Under the pieces are notes generated by a model. The model ran no database searches. It had not been told where the DNA came from and saw only the letters and a list, made by a program, of their open reading frames with translations. The position numbers and the translations under genes are program-made. From Rana temporaria (lineage: Eukaryota; Chordata; Amphibia; Anura; Ranidae), in assembly GCF_905171775.1 (NCBI RefSeq), contig NC_053489.1, forward strand, positions 251,721,008 through 251,785,007: DNA of 64,000 bases, given 5' to 3'. The stretch's first letter is position 1; every line of letters starts with the position of its first letter. Shown here one piece after another: positions 42,605 through 52,920 of this stretch.

Positions 42605-43417
42605 GGCAAGCGTACCTCCAGGCCATACCATCAAAAGATGACTTCAAGCTGCTCATTGAGGAAGTCAAATCAGCCTGCCGTGCTGAGATTCAAGTTCTCC
42701 ATGCCAACTTTAAGCACTTTTCTGACAGAGTGGAAATGGCGGAGGAGGAAATCCAAGAAACCAAACTAGCAGTCCATCGCACCCAGGTGCAAGGCACCGA
42801 CCATCATTTAATGCTTAGAGACATACAGCACCAAGTGGAGGATTTAGACAACAGGGGGGCACAGGAACAACATCCGCATCAGGGGCCTACCTGAGTCGGA
42901 GGGCCCCGAGGACCTGCAGGTACCCTTCAAACCCTCTTCAATGATCTTTTGGGCAAACCCCCGAACAAGCAGATAGAGATGGATCGGGCACACCGCGCCC
43001 TTCGGCCCAAGGGCTCTGCCTCCAGACCCCCCAATATCATTTGCAAAGTCAATTCCTTCAACCTTGAAGGAGGACATTATGCGCAAAGCCATCACCGTTA
43101 GGAAGGTGGTCCTTGGGAACGCTCAACTACAGCTGTACCCGGACTTGTCCTGGATAACCCTGCAGAAGCGCAGATTTCTACAACCCCTCCTTCTCTCGCT
43201 ACAGGAACGTGACATTGTCTACCGATGGGGTTTCACTTTCAGCCTTACTGCCCGTCGGCAGGGACAATTGGCGGTGCTCCGCTATCCGGAAGACCTGGAG
43301 GCGTTTTGCGAAACTATGGACATCCCTGTCCCCCACCTCCAAGAATGGGACCTGGTGGCAACGCCACCGCCGCCACCCACAGTCTGGCAAAGGGTCCCTC
43401 CGCCCAAGAGACCCTGA
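42605..43417 (+). pseudogene. L1-type ORF1 (RNA-binding chaperone), frameshifted
   Basis: The conserved part begins with SKDDFKLLIEEVKSAC and a heptad-like coiled coil, then QHQVEDLDNR, the entry to the RRM-like domain. The RRM (with RAHRALRPKG) continues in another frame to about 43050. The C-terminal domain lies in a third frame at 43064-43417, with KAITVRKVVLGNAQLQLYPD. At least two indels break it. L1 ORF1 trimers bind element RNA. The Pro-rich stretch upstream (41860-42600) may be a poorly conserved N-terminal extension, also out of frame. Confidence 0.8.
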
Positions 43418-44068
43418 GACCGGGATTCCCCCCCGTGGCCCCCCCAACCCCAGGCACGGCTGAACACTGCTGATCCCGGACTTCATTCCGGCCATTGTTT
43501 TGGCATATTCCCCCTTTTTTATTGGATTCCCCCTGGCCCACCCATTAACTACATTAGCAGTCCCCCTAGGCCTATACCTAGTCATCCGTTTGCTTATTGG
43601 GCACTTACTGTTGGAAATCTGTGAGTACTGGCTCTCCCGTTCACTTGTCCCACCATAAGTTCATCCTTCTAGAGTTCCCTTGATACCTGATTGCATTTTT
43701 GTGTTTATTGTTTGTAATTGTTCTCTATGTCCCCCCGGCCTGGCCCCTCTCCCTTTTGGGGGGCCTTGGTCGGGAGGACTTATCGGAACCCTTCAGGCCC
43801 TGAGTAGCGCGGTGCACTCGGGCCTTTTTTGCACTATGTTACCTTGTTTATTGTGTATTTAACGCTGTTGTCTCTCTTTTCTTTTTTTCTCCTCCCTTCT
43901 CTCCTTACCTCCCTCCTTCCTTTCCCCTCCCCCGCTCTCATGGATCGGCGCATGTCTCTGCGGATACCCGGCCTGCTCCTGCGACCTGGCGCCCCCCCTG
44001 GGTGGACTCTGAAGTAACCTTGCAGCTGGATCAGATAGGTAGCCTCTTGTTTGCATATACCCGTGACC

Positions 44069-44800
44069 ATGGCTAAGATAGTATCTCTTAATGTCCACAG
44101 CCTAAACTCAAATAGGAAGTGGCACCTTACCCTGAGGGAGATCAGGCATTCTGGGGTGGACATTGTCCTCCTTCAGGAGACGCACTTCAACAAGGGAGAT
44201 GCCTTTGCGTTCGCGGCCAGACAGTACCCCAGATCTTCCAGGCGTTCAATCCTCGAAAGCGGACGGGAGTGGCCATACTTTTCAAGCGCGGCTCCCCCTT
44301 CACTTGTTCTGAGTAATTTATTGACCCAAGGGGGCACTACATCATCCTGAGGGGCCTCTGGCAAACACAACCCATCACTTTGTGCACCCTGTATGCCCCT
44401 AACACCCACCAGATTCACTTCCTTTCTAGGGTATTTGCGTGTCTGTTTCGGGCACCTAATGAATACCTGCTGATTGGCGGGGACTTCAACCTCTCCCAGT
44501 CGGTGACCCTCGACTGCCAGGTAATGAACCCCTCCGACCCGTAGAGCCACTAGACGTTACTCCCTGTTTGACACATGGTGCGCCCTTCACCCAGGGGATA
44601 GGCAGTTCACGTACTACTCAGCATGCATTCCCGCATAGACAACTTTTTTGTTAACAACGCCACCCTCCGCGTTACTAGGGAGGCCCAGATATTACCGATA
44701 TCCTGGTCCGATCATGCTCCGGTGGTCATGACCCTGGACCTGGGTGCCCCTAACCACAGGCGCTGTCACTGGCAGCTGAACAACTTTTTGCTTTAATACG
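44069..44800 (+). pseudogene. L1-type ORF2 endonuclease domain, broken
   Basis: Starts MAKIVSLNVHSLNS. The apurinic-endonuclease fold is marked by N in LNVHSLN, E in LLQETHF, the GGDFNLS Asp/Asn and SDHAPV near 44708, in L1/Tx1 style. The frame changes near 44230 and 44320, and a TAG lies near 44542. The RT domain is absent because the element is cut. Confidence 0.8.
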
Positions 44801-44865
44801 GCCCCTCCAAGTCGGAACTGGAGTCGACATTGCAACACTACTTTGTTGAAAACGACACCCCCGAT

Positions 44866-45480
44866 GTCTCCCTGGTCACCCTGGTCTCCCTGGTCACCCA
44901 GTGCTCTCTGCCCCCTATGCTGTCCAGCTCTCCCCAGGTGCTTTCTGCCCCCCCCCCACCTCGGCGGCACTCCCTGCCTCCCCCTGTGCTTTCAACTTGC
45001 CCTGTGCTCTCCAGCTTCCCCTTGTGCTTTCCAGCCCCCACTTTTCTCCCTGGCTCCCCCCCATGCTCTCCACCCCACTATGCTATCCAGCTCCCCCCCC
45101 AGTGCTTTACAACAACCCCCACCCCCCCTGTGCTCCCTGGCTCCCCCCATGCTCTCCACCACATTGTGCTATCCAGCTCCCCCGGTGCTCTCTGACCCCT
45201 ATGCTCTCCGTCACCTCCCTGTTCTCTCTGCAACCGCCAGGCTCTCCACTCCCGCCAGTGCATCCCCCCAGTGCTCTTGCCCTCCACACTCTCCCCCCCT
45301 CTGCTGCTCTCAGCCTCACTCCTGTGCTCTCCGCCACCCTGTTCCCTTTTCGGGCCCCCTCACCCCCTGACAGCTCTGCTAGGTTCCCCCCTCTTTTCCC
45401 TTCGGCTGCTGCGGGGGTCTCAGGCTGGGGAGCGGGGAAGGCACCGCTATCATGGGCTGCTCAGTCTATTTTTTGACCCA
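44866..45480. repeat. Pyrimidine-rich low-complexity tract
   Basis: About 600 bp of almost pure C/T on the + strand with repeated GCTCTCC and CAGCTCCCC words, possibly a degenerate minisatellite. The overlapping Pro/Ser/Leu-rich frames in several phases reflect composition. Confidence 0.8.
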
Positions 45481-45599
45481 GTCCGGGCCTGGTGGGAAAA
45501 TTGAGCAGCAAGGCTTGCAAGGATCCATAGTTCTGGAGGGAGAAGAGCTCTAAAGACCTCCCAGGACTGGAGGACAGGCTGACTGGGGCCGGAACAAAT

Positions 45600-45790
45600 T
45601 GACGGGTGGAAGGTAAAGATGACCGGGGACCACTCCAAAACTCCAAAACTGTCTGGGTGTACCGGTAACAATCGGAAAGCAGCTTCGATGTCCGATTTTG
45701 CCATAAGCGCCCCCTTTCCATACCGCCGCACCCAGCTCACCACCGCGTCAAACGACGTGTATGATACCGTGCACGGCAATCTATGCATTA
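45600..45790 (-). pseudogene. Ngaro RT fragment
   Basis: The minus strand encodes VSYTSFDAVVSWVRR, GKGALMAKSDIEAAF and LLPVHPDSF, the same RT region found at 2240-2370 in the intact Ngaro polymerase. Only about 60 codons remain. It shows that the family occurs more than once in this locus. Confidence 0.85.
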
Positions 45791-46225
45791 AGGTGAAAAA
45801 ACATTTGATGCTGCCGCCCCCCCCCCCTGCCCCCGTTATACTTACCTGACCCCTCTAAATTCCCACGCGCGGTCCCGAGATCCTCTTCGCCACTCAGCCT
45901 GGCCGCTGATTGGCTTGAGCGGATGGATTGAGAGCAGCGCAGCCATTGGCTGGTGCTGCTGTCAATCACATCCAGTGACGCGGCATGCCGAGGGGCGGGG
46001 CCGAGTGATACAGAGAGCGGCTATGGCCGCTCGTTGTATCACGGGAGCGTGCCCGCAATTACTCACCACCATGCAAGCTCTCTCGCATGACTGTGGTCAG
46101 TACTTGCGGGGAGGACCAGAGACAGCCGCCGAGGGACCCCAGAAGATGTGGATCGGGGCCACTTTGTGCAAAACGAACTGCACAGTGGAGGTAAGCATTA
46201 TTTTAAAGGAAAAATATATTTTTCT
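45790..46225. repeat. Interspersed repeat, third copy of the 7835/9398 family
   Basis: Has the poly-C near 45815, a central AGCGCAGCCATTGGCTG block and the terminal block with GTGCAAAACGAACTGCACAG. Coding frames are not conserved among the copies. Confidence 0.65.
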
Positions 46226-46348
46226 TTACTAACCCTTTAATGGGCAGCTGCGAAGAGGCAAATTCATTCATAAAAAATAAATAAATAAATAGTGTGGGGG
46301 TCCCCCAAATTCAATTACCAGGCCCTTCAGGTCTGGAATGGATATTAA

Positions 46349-47517
46349 CCACTTGCTGACGGCCGTACGACTTTGTACGGCCTCAGCGCGGCTCCCAATC
46401 TCTAACAGGCCGTGTTTTTACGGCCTCCCCTTTGCACGTTCCCCGCGCGCGCTCCCGAGCGCGCAGCGGGGAACTGCTGTGCTGGCCGTGTCCCTTGGAC
46501 ACAGCCAGTCACAGATCGCCGTGAACGGCCAATCGGAGCGGCCGTTTCCTAGGCGATCTGTGCGGCCAATGAGAGATGATCTCATATGTTTACATATGAG
46601 ATCATCTCTCATTCCCGGCTCTCGCAGACAGCGGTGCTGTCAAGGGAGAGAGGAGACGGATCTGTGTCTCTTGTACATAGAGACACAGATCGGTCACCCC
46701 CCCCAGTCACCCCCCCTCCCCCACAGTTAGAACACTAATTAGGGTACACATTTAACCCCTTCCTCACCCCCTAGTGTTAACCCCTTCCCTGCCAGTCACA
46801 TTTATACAGTAATTAGTGCATATTTATAGCACTGATTGCAGTATAAATGTGAATGGCGCCAAAAATGTGTCAAAAGTGTCCGATGTGTCCGCCATAACGT
46901 CGCAGTCCCAATAAAAATCGCAGATCGCCGCCATTTCTAGTAAAAAAAAAGCATTTATACAGTAATTAGTGCATATTTATAGCACTGATTGCAGTATAAA
47001 TGTGAATGGCGCCAAAAATGTGTCAAAAGTGTCCGATGTGTCCGCCATAACGTCGCAGTCCCAATAAAAATCGCATATCGCCGCCATTTCTAGTAAAAAA
47101 AAAAATTTATACAGTAATTAGTGCATATTTATAGCACTGATTGCAGTATAAATGTGAATGGCGCCAAAAATGTGTCAAAAGTGTCCGATGTGTCCTCCAT
47201 AACGTCGCAGTCCCAATAAAAATCGCAGATCGCCGCCATTTCTAGTAAAAAAAAAATAATAATTCTGTCCCTTATTTTGTAGGCGCTATAACTTTTGCGC
47301 AAACCAGTCGCTTATTTGTTTATAGCGCAAAAAATAAAAAACGCAGAGGTGATCAAATACCACCAAAAGAAAGCTCTATTTGTGGGGAAAAAAGGACGTT
47401 AATTTTGTTTGGGAGCCACGTCGCACGACCGCGCAATTGTCAGTTAAAGCGACGCAGTGCCGAATCGCAAAAAGTCCTCTGGTCAGGAAGGGGTTTAAGT
47501 GCCCAGTAAGGAAGTGG
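46349..47517. mobile_element. TTAA-flanked element with internal triplication
   Basis: TTAA at 46345-46348 and 47518-47521; ends CCACTTGCTGACGG and AGGAAGTGG. Removing it and one TTAA rejoins a continuous host repeat. A block of about 153 bp is repeated three times (46797-47250). Confidence 0.8.
46797..47250. repeat. Three tandem copies of a 153-bp block
   Basis: Each copy carries ATTTATACAGTAATTAGTGC, GAATGGCGCCAAAAATGTG and AATCGCAGATCGCCGCC (AATCGCATATCG in the second). The related element at 19226 has this block once. Confidence 0.85.
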
Positions 47518-48582
47518 TTAAGGGGAACCCCGCCGTCATTTAAAAAAAAATGACATGGGGTTCCCCCAAATATCCATTCCAGATCCTTCAGGTCTGGTGT
47601 GGTTTTTAAGGGGAACTCCACCCCAAATTAAAAAAAATGGAGTTGGGTTTCCCCAAAAATCCACACCAGACCCCTTATCCGAGCACAGAGTGCGCCCCCC
47701 CATCTCCTGAGCCGTACCAGGCCACATGCCCTCAACATGGGGAGGATGTCCCCATGTTGATGGGGACAAGGACCTCATCCCCACAACCCTTGCCCGGTGG
47801 TTGTGGGGGTCTGCGGGCGGGGGGCTTATCAGAATCTGGAAGACCCCTTTAACAAAGGGGACCCCAGATCCTGGCCCCCCCCTATGTGAATTGGTAATGG
47901 GGTAAATTGTACCCCTACCATTTCACGAAGGAAGTGTAAATGGTTAAAAAAAAACACACACACACCGTAGAAAAAAGTCCTTTATTAAAAAAAAAGAAAA
48001 AAAATCCAGCGGTCCGGCTTCCTGCTCCAACGTTGTCTGTATCCAGCGACGGGTGATCTTCTCTCCGGTCCAGCGATGAGAAGATCTTCCGGCATTCAGA
48101 GCTATTAAATTCACTGCTCCCGAAAAAACAGCCGTTTTTAAAACTTTTTTTTGCATTGATACATGTCCCCTGGGACAGGACCCAGGTCCTCAAACACTTT
48201 TTAGGACAATAACTTGTATATTAGCCTTTAAAATTAGCACTTTAGATTTAAAATGTTCGAGTCCCATAGACTTTAATAGGGTTCTAAAGTTCACACGAAC
48301 ATTTGGTGTGTTCGCAAGTTCTGGTGTGAACCGAACAGGGGGGTGTTCGGCTCATCCCTAGTTATCTGTATGTACTGACTAGACTTCAATGGATGTCATG
48401 TTTGTCATAACTCAGCACGTATATGGAATATTCTGGTATTATTTCATCCTCACTGTAAACACACAGTATGCTTTGGTTTACTTTGACATCCTCATTGAAC
48501 TGTTTAATACCTATTCTGATGTTTCACTTGAAAATTAAAGAATTTACAAAAAAATCTCATATTGTATTGCTAGCCCACTTTA

Positions 48583-49060
48583 AATGTACTAAACCCACAT
48601 CATAAAAAACTATCAATAAATGGTGTATTACATGCTGTTCATACTCACGCCGTCACTATTTGTGAGATTTGTTTTCTATATTCTGCCAAAAAAATGGTTG
48701 ACTCTGCTGCTCTCTATTTTCACCTTATCTTCATGTCCCCAGTGCAGCTAAGGATTTTGCAGCTGTGACGTTCAGTTTTCAATGAGTTTCTATGCTGAGC
48801 ATTTCCTCCCTATCACATCTGAACAGCCCATGAGACTATAGAGTCATACATGTGGGCGTGTACACAGTGGTAAATGACAGCCCACTCCCTCCCTCCTCCT
48901 CCATGCCCACTAACCAGCTAAATATTACATGTGGATCATTGGTGACTTTAACCCCTACATGCAGGAGGGGAATGACTGCGCCCGTGGCTAGCAGAAATTC
49001 ACCTATACCATGTTATTGCCAAGAAATTATAAATAATTGATTTCAAATATACAGGATATT
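48583..49060. mobile_element. Uninterrupted copy of the TIR element at 15174
   Basis: Starts TTTAAATGTACTAAACCC and follows the copy at 15174-19150 without its three insertions; the right end is truncated. It serves as a natural empty site for those insertions. 48356-48582 before it holds nothing I recognise. Confidence 0.7.
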
Positions 49061-49823
49061 TGTATGACACTGTAACGGTCACCACCGTTTACGACCTTCC
49101 ATCAACTACGACAGCTCATCTGACACACAGACAAATCAGTAGGCATCCCATTTGCCAGAATAACGAGACTTGCTCCGTGTTCTCTGGTTTCAAATGTGAG
49201 ACAACTTTAATGGTTCACTCTCAGATTTTATACAGTTTTCAAGGCACAGGAACAATCAAACTCTCCACCCACACCCTGGGGGGCTTCAATACATCTTCAG
49301 ATGGCTAATTGCTAAACATTCTAGACATGTCGGCACCGGCCTATAATTATCATGATCTAATCACTGCACATTCCTTCATTAACAGAACTCAAACAAAACA
49401 CCATCACACAATGATCTCTTCTTAACCCACATCCCTAGACAGACGTTCTGTCTCCGCATACAGCTTGGCAAGTTCCATTCCACATCTTATATCAATAGAA
49501 TTCACACAAAGCAGCATCACACAATGAGAGGTCTTTCAGAAGCAGACTCAATTAGCATGTCACTAGCCAGGGCTAATCATAGAAATGAGTCACTATTGAC
49601 TGGTTGGGTCACAATTAACCAACAACTTGCAATATCTCAAGATCCTGCAATATGAACTATCAGTGATGTCCCCTGTCCTGTAATTTAGGATATCATTTCT
49701 CAGTCACCCTATGGCCCTATCGGACATAAGGTGACCCTAGACATAAGACTCCTTGATGACGCCGGTACAGGAGTACCCCTCATCCTTACAAAGTCTCTGT
49801 TTGTCCCAGGTCATTCCATCACA
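49061..49823. other. No gene recognised
   Basis: A TGTAACGGTCACCACCG start suggests a possible LTR, but I could not find a matching end. No conserved reading frame. Confidence 0.3.
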
Positions 49824-51136
49824 GGGGGTATTGCAGAGTATTGTGCGGGGGTATTGCAGAGTATTGTGCGGGGGTATTGCAGAGTATTGTGCGGGGGTAT
49901 TGCAGAGTATTGTGCGGGGGTATTGCAGAGTACTGGCAGGGGTATTGCAGAGTATTGCGCAGGGGTATTGCAGAGTATTGCGCAGGGGTATTGCAGAGTA
50001 TTGCGCAGGGGTATTGCAGAGTATTGCGCAGGGGTATTGAAGGTATGGCTGAGCAGGGATGGCTGGATTTGTGACTGCAATAGTCACAGATCCAGCCCAC
50101 AGCGCTGCTGACACCCGCTCTCTCCTCTCACACTGTACCGATCGGTACAGAGAGAGGAGGGAGGAACTGGCGTCATCAAATGAGCGGGGTATTGCAGAGT
50201 AATGTGCGGGGGTATTGCGTACTGGCAGGGGTATTGCAGAGTATTGTGCGGGGGTATTGCAGAGTATTCTGCGGGGGTATTGCAGAGTATTGTGGGGGGG
50301 TATTGCAGGAGTATTGTGGGGGGGTATTGCAGAGTATTGTGTGGGGGTATTGCAGAGTATTGTGCAGAGGTAATGCAGAGTACTGGCAGGGGTATTGCAG
50401 AGTATTGTGCAGGGGTATTGCAGAGTATTGTGCGGGGGTATTGCAGAGTACTGGCAGGGGTATTGCGGGGGGGTATTGCAGAGTATTGTGTGGGGGTATT
50501 GCAGAGTATTGTGCAGAGGTAATGCAGAGTATTGTGCAGGGGTATTGCAGAGTATTGTGCAGGGGTATTGCAGAGTATTGTGCGGGGAATTGCAGAGTAT
50601 TGTGTGGGGAATTGCAGAGTATTGTGCGGGGGTATTGCAGAGTATTGTGCGGGGGTATTGCAGAGTACTGGCAGGGGTATTGCAGAGTACTGCACAGGGG
50701 GTATTGCAGAGTATTGTGCGAGAGTATTGCAGAGTATTGTGCGGGGGTATTGCAGAGTACTGGCAGGGGTATTGTAGAGTATTGCACAGGGGGTATTGCA
50801 GAGTATTGCACAGGGGGTATTGCAGAGTATTGTTTGGGGGTATTGCAGAGTACTGGCAGGGGTATTGCAGAGTATTGCGCGGGGGTATTGCAGAGTATTG
50901 CGCAGGGGTATTTCAGAGTATTGCGCGGCGGTATTTCAGAGTATTGCGCAGGGGTATTGCAGAGTATTGCGCAGGGGTATTGCAGAGTATTGCGCAGGGG
51001 TATTGCAGGGATGGCTGTATTTGTGACTGCAATAGTCACAGATCCAGCCCACAGCGCTGCTTACACCCGCTCTCTCCTCTCACACTGTACCGATCGGTAC
51101 AGAGAGAGGAGGGAGGAACCGGCGTCATCAAATGAC
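49824..51136. repeat. 23-bp minisatellite in two blocks with duplicated flank
   Basis: Units of GTATTGCAGAGTATTG plus a GCGCAGG/GTGCGGG variant, 23 bp, fill 49824-50040 and 50185-51008. After each block comes the same segment of about 130 bp (50048-50180 and 51008-51136) with CACTGTACCGATCGGTACAG. The array plus flank was therefore duplicated as a unit. The unit contains no stop in most phases, which produces open frames up to 386 codons on both strands. Confidence 0.92.
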
Positions 51137-51388
51137 ACTGGTTTGTTTACATGTGATCGCTCCGTCATTGGACGGAGCGATCACGTGGTATACGGCCACT
51201 ATCAGCGCCAATTTTCCGCGATACCTGATGTGCCGGGTCCTCTGGACCCGTCGGTCATGGACATTCCCGTGTGCGTGCCCCAGGGGGCGCGCGGGAGCGC
51301 GATTCTGGGAGGACGTCAATGTACGCCCTCCCAGAGTTAACAAACCGCCCTGTAGACGTATTTTGTCTATGGGCGGGTCGTTAAGTGG
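51137..51388. mobile_element. Right end of a TTAA-type element
   Basis: Ends GGTCGTTAAGTGG before TTAA (51389-51392) and has the CGCTCCGTCATTGGACGGAGCG hairpin style of the family. The left end was not found; the minisatellite may lie inside the element. Confidence 0.5.
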
Positions 51389-51800
51389 TTAAAGTAGAAC
51401 TACTGTATAGGCAAACTTTTTTATTTTCATTTTGGATAGAACAAGGGAGGGTTTTCCAGATTTTCTTTTGCCATCTGTGTTCCTTTGAAGAGATTTCGCT
51501 TCACTTCCTGTCCCATAGCCAAATAGGAAGTAAGAGGAAATCTCTGCAAATTTCTTGGGGACCCCCAGGTCACCAGAACTAGTTTCCCCATTGTAAGATG
51601 TCCCCTTCTATTACTTTTCTGGGGACAACTCAAAATGTGGGATTTTGTTTTACTTTCAATGATCATGGTAAAGAGGATAAATAGAGAGGGTGAATCTCTC
51701 TAATGGGGACCCAGACAGCAGTAAAAACTGAAAAGCGTTTTAATCCCCTTCCACCCTATGCGAAACTAAAAAAAAAGTTTTGGCTTTAGTTATACTTTAA
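51389..51800. mobile_element. MITE, about 410 bp
   Basis: The ends TTAAAGTAGAACTA and TTTAGTTATACTTTAA are inverted repeats. No coding capacity. Confidence 0.6.
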
Positions 51801-51891
51801 GTACTTTAAACATACCACCTGAACAAGCATGCAACAACTGAGTGTCAGAAAAACTCATCAGCAGACAGCAGACACATATATTTTATATGTT

Positions 51892-51950
51892 ATGCAAATT
51901 AAATGATGCCATTTCCTGTTCTGAAATCTCTGGTTGAATATATAGGCAGA
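51892..51950 (+). promoter_or_regulatory. V segment 3 promoter: octamer
   Basis: A perfect ATGCAAAT (51892-51899) in a promoter block nearly the same as that of segment 2, including GAATATATAGGCAGATAA. Confidence 0.85.
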
Positions 51951-52000
51951 TAATATGTTTACACATCACCTTGGTGTAACGATAGACATTAATCACAATA

Positions 52001-52432
52001 ATGAAGACTTTACTGAGCCTCTGTATTGCAGTGATCTGGTTATCAGGTGAGATGATCCTAAAGGTGAAAGTCATGTAGAGATAAAGTGACATTTTTGCTC
52101 ATATATGACTTTATATTGTGTAATTTCAGGTGTCCAGTCTGCAGAACTTACCCAATCAGAGCCAGCGGTGATAAAGCCAGGGAATTCTCACACACTGACC
52201 TGTACAGCTTCTGGATTTGCTTTTAGTGGCTACTGGATGTGCTGGGTCAGAGAGATCAGAGGAAGATTTCAATTTCTAGCTGATGTTAGCCCAGATGGGA
52301 ATACCAAACGCTATCCTGATGATGTTAAAGGAAGATTTGCAATCTCCAGAGATAACACTAATAAAATGTTATATCTGAAAATGGAAAACATGAAAACTGA
52401 AGACACTGCATTGTATTACTGTGCAAAAGACT
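52001..52432 (+). CDS. IGHV: Immunoglobulin heavy-chain-type V segment 3, probably not rearrangeable
   Basis: Exon 1 (52001-52046) encodes a signal peptide MKTLLSLCIAVIW with a GTGAGA donor in a split Gly codon. The acceptor AATTTCAG ends at 52129. Exon 2 (52130-52432) is open through the second Cys in ALYYCAKD. The segment is close to segment 2, but framework 2 is abnormal: MCWVREIRGRFQFLADV lacks one residue relative to segment 2, has lost the QxPGK turn, has Phe in place of the Trp of LQW, and gains a Cys before the core Trp. The RSS is split by a MITE. The coding region is intact by frame only, and I regard it as an incipient pseudogene. Confidence 0.9.
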
Positions 52433-52898
52433 CACAGTGATCAAAAAATCTCTTATGCCGCGTACACACCATCACTTTATGTGATGAAAAAAATTGACGT
52501 TTTTAAAAACGTCACTTTAATTGACTGTGTGTGGGGGAAAACGTTGTTTTATGTCTTGTAAAAAACGACCAAAAAAAATTGAAGCATGCTTCAATTTTAT
52601 GTGTCGTTTTTCAAAAGTGCACTTTTTACTTCACAGAAATTGACCGTGTGTAGCAAAAAACGTCGTTTTGTAAGACGTTTTTTCATCCACGCATGCCCAG
52701 AAGCTACTTCAATGGTAAAACGTGGTGGAACGTAACCTCACTTTGCAAGAACATTGTGAGAAAAACGATGGTGTGTATGCAACTTCGTCTTTGAAAATTG
52801 AAGTTTCAAAAACGTCATTTTTTACTTCACAGAAAGTGTCGTTTTTTTTCATCACATAAAGTGATGGTGTGTACGGGGCATTAGATGGAACAAAAACT
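52433..52898 (+). other. RSS of V segment 3, spacer interrupted by a MITE
   Basis: A perfect heptamer CACAGTG (52433-52439) is followed by 16 spacer bases ending in TTA, then the MITE (52456-52880), a second TTA, 6 spacer bases, and nonamer ACAAAAACT (52890-52898). Subtracting the MITE and one TTA leaves a 22-bp spacer, as in segment 2. The distance is now 450 bp. At 22 bp the MITE end offers GTACACACC, a poor 5-of-9 nonamer. Confidence 0.92.
52456..52880. mobile_element. Harbinger-like MITE, 425 bp, copy B, inside an RSS
   Basis: TIRs TGCCGCGTACACACCATCAC and TGGTGTGTACGGGGCA, flanked by TTA (52453-52455, 52881-52883). It has the same length as copy A at 27423 and differs at about 13 positions by eye. 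Confidence 0.93.
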
Positions 52899-52920
52899 AT
52901 TCTTGCCTTCTCTCAGTTAA

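Larger units (their letters stand above)
41693..44865 (+). mobile_element. L1-type LINE, 3'-truncated and degenerate
   Basis: A GC-rich leader, ORF1 with coiled coil, and the endonuclease start of ORF2 in L1/Tx1 order. It breaks off near 44865 in a pyrimidine-rich tract, so the RT is missing. Loss of the 3' rather than the 5' end is unusual for a LINE and points to a later rearrangement. Confidence 0.8.
46236..48355. repeat. Composite repeat interrupted by a TTAA element
   Basis: Tandem-like blocks (CCTTCAGGTCTGG, GGGGAACCCC, GGGTTCCCCCAAA) lie on both sides of the insertion at 46349-47517, and the segment ends in GTGTTCGGCTCATCCCTAG. No gene; the frames near 47380-47850 and 47915-48193 are not conserved features. 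Confidence 0.5.

Noticed and set aside
44830..45504. Several Pro/Ser/Leu-rich frames up to 191 codons
   Set aside because: Composition effect of a C/T-rich tract; three phases are open at the same place.
50180..51340. 386-codon + strand frame and similar minus-strand frames
   Set aside because: They are produced by the 23-bp minisatellite, whose unit has few stops in any phase. There is no start context, and the peptide is a pure repeat.
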